From assembly GCA_035266865.1 (NCBI GenBank), contig DATFMR010000170.1, positions 1-44,794 of the forward strand: a DNA stretch of 44,794 bases. The letters are read 5' to 3'. Both the position numbers and the translations under genes were made by a program. Positions 34,108-43,099 of the stretch are shown here, piece by piece. Numbering within the stretch: position 1 is the stretch's first letter; every line of letters begins with the position of its first letter. This DNA is from JAKAGZ01 sp035266865. GTDB lineage: Bacteria > Bacteroidota > Ignavibacteria > Ignavibacteriales > Ignavibacteriaceae. The notes under the pieces were generated by a model that saw only the letters and a program-made list of their open reading frames with translations, had not been told where the DNA came from and did not search any database.

Positions 34108-37100
34108 TTAATCTTCCGACAAGTCCGTTACATTTGAAACCGTAGCCGAAGACCTGGAGAAATATGAATAAATTGCCGGTATAACAAACAATGTAAGTAC
34201 AGTAGAAAAAATCAATCCGCCGATAACAGCAATACCCATCGAAGTACGGCTTTCTGAACCTGCGCCTAAAGCAAGAGCAATAGGCAGAATTCCCAGAACT
34301 GTTGATAAACTTGTCATCAAAATAGGACGGAGCCTTGCGGCAGCGGCATCAACTATAGCTTCCATTTTTGAAAGCCCCTGTGCCTTTCTCTGGTTAGCAA
34401 ATTCAACTATCAGAATACCGTTCTTTGTTACAAGTCCAATGAGCATAATAATTCCAATCTCACTGAAAATATTCAAGGTCTGATTGAAATACCAGATTGA
34501 AACAAGCGCACCTGCTATTGCAAGTGGAACAGTAAAAAGAATAATAAACGGATCTCTGAAACTTTCAAACTGTGCAGATAAAACAAGATAAATAAGAACT
34601 ATAGCCAGTATGAATGCAAAGATCAGGCTTGACGAACTTTCTGCGTAATCTTTTGAAGCGCCATCAAGCGCAGTTGCAAAAGTTTCGTCGAGTACCTTCG
34701 CTTTAATAGCGTCCATTGCTGTAATTCCGTCGCCTATAGTTTTGCCGGGAGCGAGAGCTGCGCTGACTGTAGCAGAAACGTAACGGTTAAACCTGTAAAG
34801 CTGGGGTGGCGCACTTTCCTCTTCAATGTGAACTATGTTGTCAAGCTGTATTAAATCGCCTTTATTATTTTTTATTGATAGTGAACGGAGATCAATAGGC
34901 GCATCTCTGTCTGCCCTGTCAACCTGTCCGATTACCTGGTACTGTTTTCCATTCTTAATAAAAAATCCGAATCTCTGTCCGCTGAACGCTGCCTGGATTG
35001 TCTGCGTAATATCTGCAACAGAAACTCCAAGTGTTCTTGCCCTGTTCCTGTCAATAGTAACACGAAGTTCAGGTTTATTAAATTTCAGGTTTACATCTAC
35101 ATAAACAAAAGTTGGATCCTGTTGTGCAGCAGAAACAAACTTCGGTAAAAACTCCCGCAGTTTTTCGAAATTAGGCGCCTGTAAAACGTACTGAACAGGA
35201 AGCCCGAATCCTCTTTGCCCGATTGTCTGCTGCTGAACGACATAAGTACGCGCTTCTGTAAGCTTGCCTACGTCAGCGGTTAATGCACCAGCAATCTGTC
35301 CCTGTGAACGTTCTCTTTCATCCGGCTGTACTAAAAGCATGTAAATAAAACCTGAGTTAGTAGATCCCGAAGCTCCGAATCCCGGGGATGTAACGGAAAT
35401 TATTCCGTCATTTTCAGGTACATCTTTTTTGATAAGTCCGATAAGTTTATCCATAAACTTATCCATATAATCGAACGTTGTGCCTTCGGGTGCAGTTGTT
35501 GAAATAATTAAGCTGCTCCTGTCTTCAAGCGGCGCAAGTTCTGCCGGAGTGGAAATAAAAAGTAAATAAATGAGAACAACCGAAAGTCCCATTATTACAA
35601 ACGCAATCCATCGCTTTGACATAAATGCATTTAGTTTGCTTCGGTACCAGGAATTCATTTTAACAAAAAATGGTTCAGTCTTTAAATAGAACCAGCTGTG
35701 GGATTCTTTATCGCGGGCTTTTAAAATTTTGCCGCCGAGCATTGGCGTTAATGTTAAAGCTATGAATGCAGAAATAATTACAGATCCGGCAATCACGATT
35801 CCAAATTCACGGAAGAGTCTTCCGGTCAACCCCTGCAAAAAGATGATCGGTAAAAATACTGAAGCAAGAGCAATTGTAGTTGAAAGAATAGCAAAGAAAA
35901 TTTCCGCGGAACCGCGCGTGGCTGCATCAACCGGGTTCATTCCATCTTCTATTTTTGCATAAATATTTTCGAGCACAACAATAGCATCGTCCACAACTAT
36001 TCCTATCGCAAGCACAATTCCAAGCAAAGTCAGCACATTAATTGAAAAATCAGCAATGTACATAACAAAGAATGCGCCGATAAGTGAAATAGGAATTGCC
36101 ATTATTGGAATGACGGTAGTTCTCCAGTCCCTTAAAAACAAAAAGATGATCAGCACAACAAGAGAGAACGCAAGGAATATCGTCTGCTCAACTTCCGCAA
36201 TTGAGTCTTTAATATATTTTGTAACATCGAAACCTATTCCGACTTTCAAATCGGAAGGCATCGATTTTTTAATCTGGTCAAGCCTTTTATAAAATTCATC
36301 GGCTATTGCGATATTATTTGCACCTGGCTGAGCTACAAGCACAACACCCACCATTGCAATTCCGTCGCGTTTCAATACCGTCCTCATATTTTCAGGACCA
36401 AGTTCAGCGTGCCCGATATCTTTCATCCTGATTACGCTTCCGCCGTTTTCAGATATGATAAGATTATTAAACTCTTCTACAGTCGAGAGCCTCCCGATTG
36501 TTCTTATTGAAAGTTCCGTATTGTTTCCTTCAATAATGCCGGAAGGAAGTTCTACGTTTTCACGGGCAAGCGCAGTTTTAACATCTATCGGACTTAAATG
36601 ATAAGCTGCAAGTTTTGCAGGATCTAGCCAGAGACGCATTGAATATTTTTTATCTCCCCAGATCTGCACGGAACTAACGCCGGGAATTGTCTGGAACCTT
36701 TCTTTAAAAAGATTATTTGCAATCTCGGAAAGCTGCATCAGGTTTTTTGTATCGCTCTGCAGGTTCATAAATACTATCGGGAACGAGTTTGCATCCGCTT
36801 TTGAAACAATGGGATTTTCAACATCCGGCGGAAGTGAACTAATTGCCCTGGATACTTTATCGCGCACATCGTTTGCTGCAACTTCAAGGTCTACATCAAT
36901 TCCAAACTCAACTGTAATTGTGCTTCTTCCGTCGCGGCTAACCGAAGTAAGGGAACGAATTCCTGCAATACCGTTGATTGATTCCTCAAGTGGCTCTGTT
37001 ATCTGTGACTCAATTACATCCGCGTTTGCACCGGTGTAATTTGTACTTACTGTAATTATCGGAGGATCAACAGCCGGGTATTCTCTTATACCGAGATATG

Positions 37101-37188
37101 TGTAGCCTATTACGCCGAACAAGACAATTGCGATTGACATTACAATTGCAAGTACGGGACGCCTGATACTTAATGATGATAAACTCAT
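34108..37188 (-). CDS. RND multidrug efflux pump (HAE1 type, AcrB-like)
   Basis: A 1026-residue inner-membrane pump of the RND superfamily, with two large periplasmic loops and 12 helices. Proton-relay aspartates D400-D401 lie in GIVVDDAIVVLENIY, and the matching lysine is in GLVTKNGILIVEFANQR near residue 930. The start SIRRPVLAIVMSIAIVL and GIREYPAVDPP are typical of the hydrophobe/amphiphile efflux group. It drives drugs, bile salts or lipids out with the adaptor and channel of the same operon; specificity is unknown. It begins 15 bases after the adaptor stop. No local TetR or MarR regulator is next to it. Confidence 0.93.
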   Translation of the reverse strand: MSLSSLSIRRPVLAIVMSIAIVLFGVIGYTYLGIREYPAVDPPIITVSTNYTGANADVIESQITEPLEESINGIAGIRSLTSVSRDGRSTITVEFGIDVDLEVAANDVRDKVSRAISSLPPDVENPIVSKADANSFPIVFMNLQSDTKNLMQLSEIANNLFKERFQTIPGVSSVQIWGDKKYSMRLWLDPAKLAAYHLSPIDVKTALARENVELPSGIIEGNNTELSIRTIGRLSTVEEFNNLIISENGGSVIRMKDIGHAELGPENMRTVLKRDGIAMVGVVLVAQPGANNIAIADEFYKRLDQIKKSMPSDLKVGIGFDVTKYIKDSIAEVEQTIFLAFSLVVLIIFLFLRDWRTTVIPIMAIPISLIGAFFVMYIADFSINVLTLLGIVLAIGIVVDDAIVVLENIYAKIEDGMNPVDAATRGSAEIFFAILSTTIALASVFLPIIFLQGLTGRLFREFGIVIAGSVIISAFIALTLTPMLGGKILKARDKESHSWFYLKTEPFFVKMNSWYRSKLNAFMSKRWIAFVIMGLSVVLIYLLFISTPAELAPLEDRSSLIISTTAPEGTTFDYMDKFMDKLIGLIKKDVPENDGIISVTSPGFGASGSTNSGFIYMLLVQPDERERSQGQIAGALTADVGKLTEARTYVVQQQTIGQRGFGLPVQYVLQAPNFEKLREFLPKFVSAAQQDPTFVYVDVNLKFNKPELRVTIDRNRARTLGVSVADITQTIQAAFSGQRFGFFIKNGKQYQVIGQVDRADRDAPIDLRSLSIKNNKGDLIQLDNIVHIEEESAPPQLYRFNRYVSATVSAALAPGKTIGDGITAMDAIKAKVLDETFATALDGASKDYAESSSSLIFAFILAIVLIYLVLSAQFESFRDPFIILFTVPLAIAGALVSIWYFNQTLNIFSEIGIIMLIGLVTKNGILIVEFANQRKAQGLSKMEAIVDAAAARLRPILMTSLSTVLGILPIALALGAGSESRTSMGIAVIGGLIFSTVLTLFVIPAIYSYFSRSSATVSNVTDLSED

Positions 37189-37203
37189 AAATTCAATATC
37201 TTT

Positions 37204-38271
37204 TTAGTTAAAGTCAGTTATTTTAACGGGAAAACCCGGAGCTATCTGAAGAACACCTGTTGTAATTACAGTATCACCCGCACTTACTCCGCTTGTAAGC
37301 TGAACATCCGTGTCAGTCCTTATTCCGGTTTTTACTTCGGCTTCAGCAACAACTCCGCCTTTGTACAAATAAACTTTCTGTCCTTTTAAAATAGGGATTA
37401 TCGCCTGAGTTGGAACCAAAAGTGCATCTGGAATTTCTTTTAAAATTAATGTTACATCTGCAAATGAACCCGGAAGAATTTCCCCACTTGCATTTGGTGC
37501 AATCGCCCTGATCTTTAAAGTTCTTGTCGTTTCGTCAATTCTTGGTTCAATTGCAAACACAGTTCCCTGGTAAGTTTTTCCTGATCCGGAAACTGTAAAA
37601 TTAATCTTATCTCCTTTGCGTACGTAGCCGGTATATTTTTCAGGAATCGAAAAATCCACTTTAATAGGATCAATATCCTGCAGGCTTGCAATACTTGTTG
37701 AAGAATTTACAAAACTTCCTTCACTTACATATTTCAAACCTATCTGTCCTTCAAAAGGGGCGGTAATTTCAGTTTTATCTATCTGCGCATTTACTAAAGC
37801 AAGATCGGCTTTTTTCGCATTCAGATCGTTTTGTACCTGGTCGAACGCCTGCTTGCTTATTCCCTCTTTTTCAAACAAAGCCTTTTGCCTGCTGAAATTT
37901 TCAGCTGCAAGTTTTAAAGCGGATTCATCTCTTAATTTCTGTGCCTGTAATTCTTCATCATTTATTTTCAATAAAAGATCGCCTTTTTTAACCCGGCTAC
38001 CTTCTTTAAAATAAATCTTAACAACTTTGCCGGAAGCTTCACTCTTCAGTTCAACAGACTCATTTGCAAGTACGGTACCTGTCGTTTCCACATTGTTATT
38101 AAGTTTTTCCGGTTTTAAAATGTGACCTTTAACAGGCATCGGACCACCGGGCCCGCCCATCATTCCGGGTCCGGCTGCATTGTTATCAGAACTGAATTTT
38201 GGAATTAACAGCAATGCAAGAATAATGATTGCAACTACAGAAATGATAATAGTTTTCGTTTTCTTATTCAT
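37204..38271 (-). CDS. RND efflux periplasmic adaptor (HlyD/MFP)
   Basis: A 355-residue adaptor with an N-terminal membrane helix (about 7-24), then a glycine/methionine-rich linker (GPGMMGGPGGPMP, about 34-47) that is not part of the fold and could bind metal or lend flexibility. The rest has the MFP order: lipoyl halves (ESVELKSEASGKVVKIYFKEG and ITAPFEGQIGLKYVSEG), a helical hairpin of about 40 residues between them, a beta-barrel and a membrane-proximal domain (DVQLTSGVSAGDTVIT). It bridges pump and channel. First gene of the efflux operon; the promoter should lie within 38272-38400, where no box is clear. The anchor is not a lipobox. Confidence 0.9.
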   Translation of the reverse strand: MNKKTKTIIISVVAIIILALLLIPKFSSDNNAAGPGMMGGPGGPMPVKGHILKPEKLNNNVETTGTVLANESVELKSEASGKVVKIYFKEGSRVKKGDLLLKINDEELQAQKLRDESALKLAAENFSRQKALFEKEGISKQAFDQVQNDLNAKKADLALVNAQIDKTEITAPFEGQIGLKYVSEGSFVNSSTSIASLQDIDPIKVDFSIPEKYTGYVRKGDKINFTVSGSGKTYQGTVFAIEPRIDETTRTLKIRAIAPNASGEILPGSFADVTLILKEIPDALLVPTQAIIPILKGQKVYLYKGGVVAEAEVKTGIRTDTDVQLTSGVSAGDTVITTGVLQIAPGFPVKITDFN

Positions 38272-38400
38272 AAGTTTTTATTTTTTGTATAAAATGTTTT
38301 TCTGTTACTTAGGACTTTAATCCCGAATTGGAATTTGAAAATTACAAATAAATAGCACTAAAACAACTCAAAAATGACAAATGGCTGGACTCACCCTAAA

Positions 38401-38422
38401 TCCCTCTCTTAAAAGAGAGGGA
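38401..38422. repeat. Perfect stem upstream of the adaptor gene
   Basis: TCCCTCTCTT (38401-38410) pairs with AAGAGAGGGA (38413-38422) over a 2-base loop. It lies between the rpmE terminator and the adaptor gene. With the preceding CTCACCCTAAA it looks like a dispersed intergenic repeat and lacks a T run, so a terminator role is doubtful. Confidence 0.45.
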
Positions 38423-38439
38423 CTTTAAATTTGCCGGCC

Positions 38440-38468
38440 AACAAAAAAAGCCGGCTGAAGAGCCGGCT
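38440..38468 (-). terminator. Rho-independent terminator of rpmE
   Basis: On the minus strand the two AGCCGGCT boxes (38461-38468 and 38449-38456) form a GC-rich stem with a CTTC loop and are followed by seven T residues. The stem begins 27 bases beyond the rpmE stop. It also separates rpmE from the downstream efflux operon. Confidence 0.88.
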
Positions 38469-38494
38469 GAAAATTTAACACTATATAAGATGAA

Positions 38495-38743
38495 TTAACT
38501 CTTCTTAGCGTATTTTCTTTTGAATTTCTCAACTCTACCGGCTGTATCCAGTAATTTCTGTTTTCCTGTAAAGAATGGATGCGAACCGCTTGAGATTTCA
38601 AGTTTTACCAACGGATATGTGTTTCCGTCTTCCCATACGATAGTATCATCGGTTTTAATTGTTGAACGGGTCAAAATTGCAAAATCGCAGGATCCGTCCT
38701 GAAATACTACCGGCCTGTAATTTGGGTGAATTCCTTGTTTCAT
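38495..38743 (-). CDS. rpmE2: 50S ribosomal protein bL31, type B (zinc-independent)
   Basis: An 82-residue bL31. The start MKQGIHPNYRPVVFQD and the SSGSHPFFTGKQKLLDTAGRV segment match the YkgM/RpmE2 group, the form without the zinc-binding CxxC pairs; only one cysteine (GSCDF) is present. In organisms with both forms, the type B copy is used under zinc shortage. Here no type A copy is in the window, so this may be the only one, as in many Bacteroidota. It is monocistronic with a strong terminator just after it. No zinc-regulator site was identified upstream. Confidence 0.93.
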   Translation of the reverse strand: MKQGIHPNYRPVVFQDGSCDFAILTRSTIKTDDTIVWEDGNTYPLVKLEISSGSHPFFTGKQKLLDTAGRVEKFKRKYAKKS

Positions 38744-38847
38744 CTTAGCTGTCCTGTCGTAATTTTATTACATATTAAAAAGTGACCACAAATATAGGGA
38801 GGAATTTATAGAAACACAAAGGGAATTTCGCTCAAAAACATGGTTTT

Positions 38848-39199
38848 TTAAGCCAAAAGCGATTCTGCCGGAATATTGTATTCCCTATTGGAGCCGTCTC
38901 ATCATTTCCGCTGTAAGAGAACGTTTTTTGTGAAGTATCTCGGATGCCCTGTTTTTTCCTCCAATTACTTTTGCAATATCTGACTGTTTTAATCCAAGTT
39001 GCTCCATTCTGAATTTAATCGCTTCCATCGGATCAGGTAGTGCAATTGCATAATGTTTTTGTTCGTAAGCTTCAACCAGTGTAACAAGCACCTCAAGCTC
39101 ATCTCCTTTACGAGAGTTTGGTTTCGCATCAAATATTTTCTCAATCCTTTTTAATGCAGCCTTATAATTCTTATTAGTTTTAATTGGTTTTATATTCAT
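38848..39199 (-). pseudogene. higA: Frameshifted HigA-type antitoxin, orphan
   Basis: The intact frame (38885-39199, 104 residues) is a HigA-type antitoxin with helix-turn-helix LGLKQSDIAKVIGGKNRASEIL in its C-terminal half. It stops at RRLQ, before the usual HigA tail. Reading one base later (skipping C at 38890) continues NREYNIPAESLLA and stops at 38848, which is exactly the expected HigA ending. So a single-base insertion has removed the last dozen residues. No HigB toxin gene is present on either side. The protein may still bind DNA, since its helix-turn-helix is intact. A sequencing error is the other explanation. Confidence 0.75.
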
Positions 39200-39320
39200 T
39201 TTAAATTTCCGATTAATTTCATTTCAATATAAATAACTTGATTAAAACTAGTTGTCAAATTAAAAAACATAGTCTTAAAACTGTTAAAACAGTTCCGAAT
39301 AATTTGTCTGAAATTATTTT

Positions 39321-39344
39321 AACCCACGGATTAATCCGTGGGTT
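39321..39344. repeat. Perfect 24-base palindrome
   Basis: AACCCACGGATT and its reverse complement AATCCGTGGGTT adjoin without a loop. It lies 75 bases past the stop of the minus-strand membrane-protein gene and is not followed by a T run, so it is better seen as a dispersed repeat or transcript-end stabiliser. Confidence 0.6.
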
Positions 39345-39356
39345 AACAATATATGT

Positions 39357-39385
39357 TTAAACCATCAAACGTTTCAACGGTTTAA
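39357..39385. repeat. Inverted repeat with an inner palindrome
   Basis: TTAAACC (39357-39363) and GGTTTAA (39379-39385) flank the small palindrome AAACGTTT (39367-39374). It sits 12 bases beyond the perfect palindrome, in the gap before the antitoxin pseudogene. Confidence 0.4.
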
Positions 39386-39418
39386 TTAAGATTCGAATCT
39401 TTGAAAGATATAAATCTA

Positions 39419-40435
39419 TTAACAAACTATTTGTTTATTAATTATCTCCCTGAACCTGGCTAAATCATCTATATAAAAAGCAATAGATTTAACTCTCTTT
39501 TTCCTGCCATAGAATACTGTTAAAAGACTCTCTTCACTGAGATTAATAACCACATTAATATTCTCAATTTTATGAAGCGGTGATAGGAATACTGTTTTCT
39601 TATTAATTTCATTAACACCCGGAGAGAATTTAACAAATTCAATATTGTCGAACGGGATTACCGTCTCTGATAAAATTCCATAGCGAATATTAATTTTATC
39701 CCCAGTTATAATTACTGGTCTTTGCAATAATGATTTAATAACTCCGAACAACACAAATATGCTGTAAATACTAATAGCCGTAATAATCCACGCAACTGTC
39801 GGACTTAACATGCTAATCAGTATATGCTGAACAACTGTCTCTACAAATACTATAAAAATTATTACGGATAGTAATGCAATTGAGCCGTTCTCTTTGTGGC
39901 ATGTAAACTCGTTGGGCTTTAGTTCTCTTTTCCTCCAGCTAAAAAGGCTGTAGTAAAAAACTGCTATTTCCGTCGAGAGAATATCTGAAATTGATTTCGG
40001 AACAACTTCAGCGACTGCTTTTTTTAGCGCTGTATAAAAATCAAATGAAACATGTTTTTGAAGATTATAAATTTTTTTTGCTTTACGGATTTTAATTATA
40101 AAAAAGCTTATAACTGCAAGTTCCATCAAAGTAAAAGCAATTGATCTGGTCTGTACCAGAAACTGTTGATGATCTTTCGGAATTACTAATCCCGCAATTA
40201 TTATTCCCGCGGTTGCAACCGGTGAGACAACTAGCCAGGATATATTTTTCTTCCTGATTAAAAGATAAAATACCAATGGCAGAGTAATTAAAAAATCTAA
40301 TGTTATTCCAATCGAGAGTGCATCAGGATGAGAGTAAAACACGGGTGACTTTGCGAGCAGCACAAGGGTAGAAATTATTAATAGCGGGACAATCCACACC
40401 CAATAACCTGTTTTTGCCGTTATCGCTTTAACCAT
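39419..40435 (-). CDS. Membrane protein of unknown function with C-terminal PH-like region
   Basis: A 338-residue protein with about six or seven hydrophobic helices (roughly 13-30, 42-60, 67-85, 100-115, 186-205, 210-235) and a C-terminal soluble beta-rich part (about 240-338) with PVIITGDKINIRYGILSETVIPFDNIEFVKF, which has the feel of a bacterial PH domain. I do not recognise a family. CAGGGA precedes the ATG, a good ribosome site. It ends the AraC-linked run and is 51 bases after the BphX-like gene. The C-terminal part probably faces the cytoplasm. Confidence 0.6.
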   Translation of the reverse strand: MVKAITAKTGYWVWIVPLLIISTLVLLAKSPVFYSHPDALSIGITLDFLITLPLVFYLLIRKKNISWLVVSPVATAGIIIAGLVIPKDHQQFLVQTRSIAFTLMELAVISFFIIKIRKAKKIYNLQKHVSFDFYTALKKAVAEVVPKSISDILSTEIAVFYYSLFSWRKRELKPNEFTCHKENGSIALLSVIIFIVFVETVVQHILISMLSPTVAWIITAISIYSIFVLFGVIKSLLQRPVIITGDKINIRYGILSETVIPFDNIEFVKFSPGVNEINKKTVFLSPLHKIENINVVINLSEESLLTVFYGRKKRVKSIAFYIDDLARFREIINKQIVC

Positions 40436-40486
40436 CGAATTTTTCCCTGAATGAAATAATTACCATTACAAAAATAGTCAAATTAT

Positions 40487-40915
40487 TTAACTTGTTAAAT
40501 TATTAACTTCTGTTAGCTGCATTGATGCCTGCCGGATAAATATATAGCCTGTAATAATTATAACAAGGTGAATGATCGTAAACCCGGAATAAAACGGGGC
40601 GCTGTATCCGCGCGCAACCAGGTAGAAATCATCGGCAACACCGCGTATCGCCTCTAGCCATAAAATCAACCAGGCAATGTTAATATGTTTCAAAGGATTG
40701 CGTGAAGCCCATAACATAAATGTTCCCATTATAAGCAGGTCGAGCACAAACGTGAGCCAGAAATCCAGTGTGATTCTGAAAGCAGCATCATCTACCGGGA
40801 AAGGTATATCAATTTTTAAAAAACGGTTATTAAGAAAAATGGCATAAAGATTGACTGCCGTCAGGAAAAGGTAAAACATTCCGACTATGCGAAACCACCA
40901 TTTTAGTTTTTTCAT
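40487..40915 (-). CDS. BphX-like small membrane protein
   Basis: A 142-residue protein with four predicted helices. The segment ADDFYLVARGY and the following FTIIHLVIIITGYIFIRQ resemble BphX-like proteins, a small membrane family of unknown function named from a biphenyl-degradation locus. There is no biphenyl pathway nearby, so only the family name applies. Its ATG overlaps the preceding DUF2269-like stop by four bases (ATGA), so the two are translationally coupled. Position suggests control by the AraC regulator upstream. Confidence 0.6.
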   Translation of the reverse strand: MKKLKWWFRIVGMFYLFLTAVNLYAIFLNNRFLKIDIPFPVDDAAFRITLDFWLTFVLDLLIMGTFMLWASRNPLKHINIAWLILWLEAIRGVADDFYLVARGYSAPFYSGFTIIHLVIIITGYIFIRQASMQLTEVNNLTS

Positions 40916-41439
40916 TTTAAAATCCTTGTTAGCAAAAATCCTAAGGCCAAAGCAACACCTACAACTATTAGCGTTACTGTCCAGTCTGGTTTGGTAGTCA
41001 TTATAAAAACAATAGACAAAGCAAGCGCCGCTCTTATTTTTAGCGATTGTGTAATTAAAGGAGATTTTATCCGGTTTATAAATGCTTCAGATAAATTTTC
41101 CTTTTCCAGGTCCAGCAATTTTATTATCGAGTCGATCTTTTTACTGACAATTACAGATCCGAAAACGGCTATTAATAAAAATAGCACCAGGCCTGAGATC
41201 GTCCACGCATTCATTCCCCAGGATTCAACGGACAAATAAATTCCGGAAATAAGGATTAAAATCCCGGATACGGAAAATATCGGTGGTAAAACTTTAAATG
41301 AGTCCGTCCATTGAACCACCCCGGAATATGTTGTTGCCTTTCCGAAATTATGAACTAAAAACCATTCCAGTCCAATCCCGATAAATATCCCCAGTGCCCC
41401 CGTTATATGAAGAAATAGTACGAAAATATAAAATGACAT
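40912..41439 (-). CDS. DUF2269-like integral membrane protein
   Basis: A 175-residue protein with four hydrophobic helices. HITGALGIFIGIGLEWF at the start places a histidine and small residues as in DUF2269-type membrane proteins; the function is unknown and the family call is tentative. It overlaps the BphX-like gene by four bases and lies 53 bases after the DUF1772-like gene. Three to four small membrane proteins encoded in series suggest a membrane complex, but there is no direct evidence. Confidence 0.55.
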   Translation of the reverse strand: MSFYIFVLFLHITGALGIFIGIGLEWFLVHNFGKATTYSGVVQWTDSFKVLPPIFSVSGILILISGIYLSVESWGMNAWTISGLVLFLLIAVFGSVIVSKKIDSIIKLLDLEKENLSEAFINRIKSPLITQSLKIRAALALSIVFIMTTKPDWTVTLIVVGVALALGFLLTRILK

Positions 41440-41492
41440 CTTTTATTTCTCACTATGTTTATGATTTATTGTTTTAAAATTTCAATTTTGTG

Positions 41493-41984
41493 TTACATTG
41501 CGGATATATTTTTTGTATCTAATTTAAACAGGCCATTCAGCCCGAGGAAGAATAATGACAGTTCAACCGCAATGATAAAAGACCTTAACCAGTTCATAAT
41601 CTGCCAGCCGTGAACAACGCTGCTGAGCTTTGTTACATTAGAAAGCGGCAGAGTCATCATAAGGTTGTTAGCCGGATAAAAATAGGAAAAGGTAAAAACG
41701 TCGGTCATCACCGAAAGCAGAAAAGCCGCAGCAAAAAAATATCTTACCTTTTTAGACGATTTCCAGAAAATAATTAATACCAGCAGGGCAAGTAGCTGGT
41801 TTGCAGGAGAAAAATACCTGAAGAATGTTCCCGGATTGGCTACATTATAATAGTGGCGCATCACGTCAATTGAAGCGGGGATATTGCTTCCCCAGCTTAC
41901 CGCGTCGACAATTGAGTTATAAATATTTACAAAGAGCACTCCTGCCATAAAGGCAACTGAGAGGCATATAATTATTTTTTTCAA
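41493..41984 (-). CDS. Small membrane protein (DUF1772-like)
   Basis: A 163-residue protein with four helices, starting from the TTG at 41984 after AGGTGATCC. The longer reading from a TTG at 42008 gives an unhelpful MPPKKGDPL extension, so I prefer the shorter start, which gives a normal signal-anchor (KKIIICLSVAFMAGVLFVN). The W/NIP and YFSPANQLLALL segments resemble DUF1772 (anthrone oxygenase-like) proteins, but identity is not certain and no cofactor-binding residues are clear. It is the first gene after the AraC regulator, 65 bases away on the same strand. Confidence 0.55.
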   Translation of the reverse strand: MKKIIICLSVAFMAGVLFVNIYNSIVDAVSWGSNIPASIDVMRHYYNVANPGTFFRYFSPANQLLALLVLIIFWKSSKKVRYFFAAAFLLSVMTDVFTFSYFYPANNLMMTLPLSNVTKLSSVVHGWQIMNWLRSFIIAVELSLFFLGLNGLFKLDTKNISAM

Positions 41985-42049
41985 AGGATCACCTTTTTTT
42001 GGAGGCAAACCTAAAAAATCTTAATGTAGATGGATTGTAAAAATGTAAA

Positions 42050-42886
42050 CTAAAAAATGAATGGATCAGGATCGAAGGTACGTACCGTGGAAAGATATGA
42101 AGCGGGTGAGTAGCCGGTAAGCTGTTTGAATTCATTTATAAAATGGCTCTGATCGAAATATCCGTTTGAATATGCCACGCCGGAAAAGCTGTCCATTTTT
42201 GAGTTTAGAGATTTTAAAACCGACGAGACCCTATAAAGTTGCTGATATTTTTTTATCGATATGCCAGCCGATTCCTTAAAAACCCTGTGAAGATACTGAC
42301 GCGAAAATCCAGTTTCTTTTTCAAGCGACCTGACAGGTAGAAAAGGTTTGTCAAGAATTTCCTTAACAATATTTTCTGAAGTATTCTCTTTTTCTGATTG
42401 AATTATTTTTTTAATAATCAGTCTTCCGAGCAGGTCGAATCTTTCCCTTGTGGATTTGCATTCGGCAAGTCTTTCACGAATGTTGGAAGCAAGGCTGCGG
42501 GAAATTAAAAGGTCCAGTTCGTAGTCATTATTGGTAAGTTCCGCAGGCGAAATATCGAATAGTTTTTTCATTCCTCCAACGTGAAACCTGATTCCAATGC
42601 AGCGCATTTTTTTCGGGGCGTTCACATCCATAAAACCGGTTTTAATCCCGGACACCAGGAATTGCCTGCAGCTTATTTCCGGGTTTTCTTTATTCAGCGT
42701 GCTGGCCAGTAAAACATCGCCAAGATTGAAAAGAATTTCCGAGCATCCTACGGGCAGAAGCCTGTGCGACTTGTAGGACGGGCTTCCGTTCAGCTCGAAA
42801 AAGCGCTCCACAATTCCGGAAAGAGCACCCGTGGGTATACCGATCTGCACGGAAAGTCCGAAAATATTTTGCTTGATTATTTTCAT
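42050..42886 (-). CDS. AraC-family transcriptional regulator
   Basis: A 278-residue regulator. The C-terminal 105 residues hold the paired helix-turn-helix (VRSLEKETGFSRQYLHRVFKESAGISIKKYQ, then FSGVAYSNGYFDQSHFINEFKQLTGYSPASYL), with the usual FIxxFKxxxG ending. The N-terminal part (about 1-160) looks like the DUF6597 ligand-binding type with GCSEILFNLGDVLLAS. It precedes four small membrane-protein genes on the same strand, so it probably controls them or itself. The inducer is unknown. The divergent side faces the transposase. Confidence 0.88.
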   Translation of the reverse strand: MKIIKQNIFGLSVQIGIPTGALSGIVERFFELNGSPSYKSHRLLPVGCSEILFNLGDVLLASTLNKENPEISCRQFLVSGIKTGFMDVNAPKKMRCIGIRFHVGGMKKLFDISPAELTNNDYELDLLISRSLASNIRERLAECKSTRERFDLLGRLIIKKIIQSEKENTSENIVKEILDKPFLPVRSLEKETGFSRQYLHRVFKESAGISIKKYQQLYRVSSVLKSLNSKMDSFSGVAYSNGYFDQSHFINEFKQLTGYSPASYLSTVRTFDPDPFIF

Positions 42887-43099
42887 CAGAGCTTAAAATA
42901 AGTCTTTTTGCTTAGGTTGAAGGTATAACAATTAATTTAATAAAAAAGTTTACATTTATTTGTAACACTAGCTGAAAAAATGTTGGTGAGAAACTATTTT
43001 TTTTACATAAACAGGTGTCCCTTCATGACGGAACAGGTTACACACCTCTCCGATAATAAATGTTGCTTTAATTATCTATCTTTCTTATCCTTTCAACAA

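Noticed and set aside
38272..38400. Search for a tRNA or regulator gene before the efflux operon
   Set aside because: No cloverleaf, open frame or operator pair was found in this short gap.
42980..43099. N-terminal extension of the transposase by 40 codons
   Set aside because: RAYT homology starts at residue 41 (43100); the upstream part has no conserved motif.
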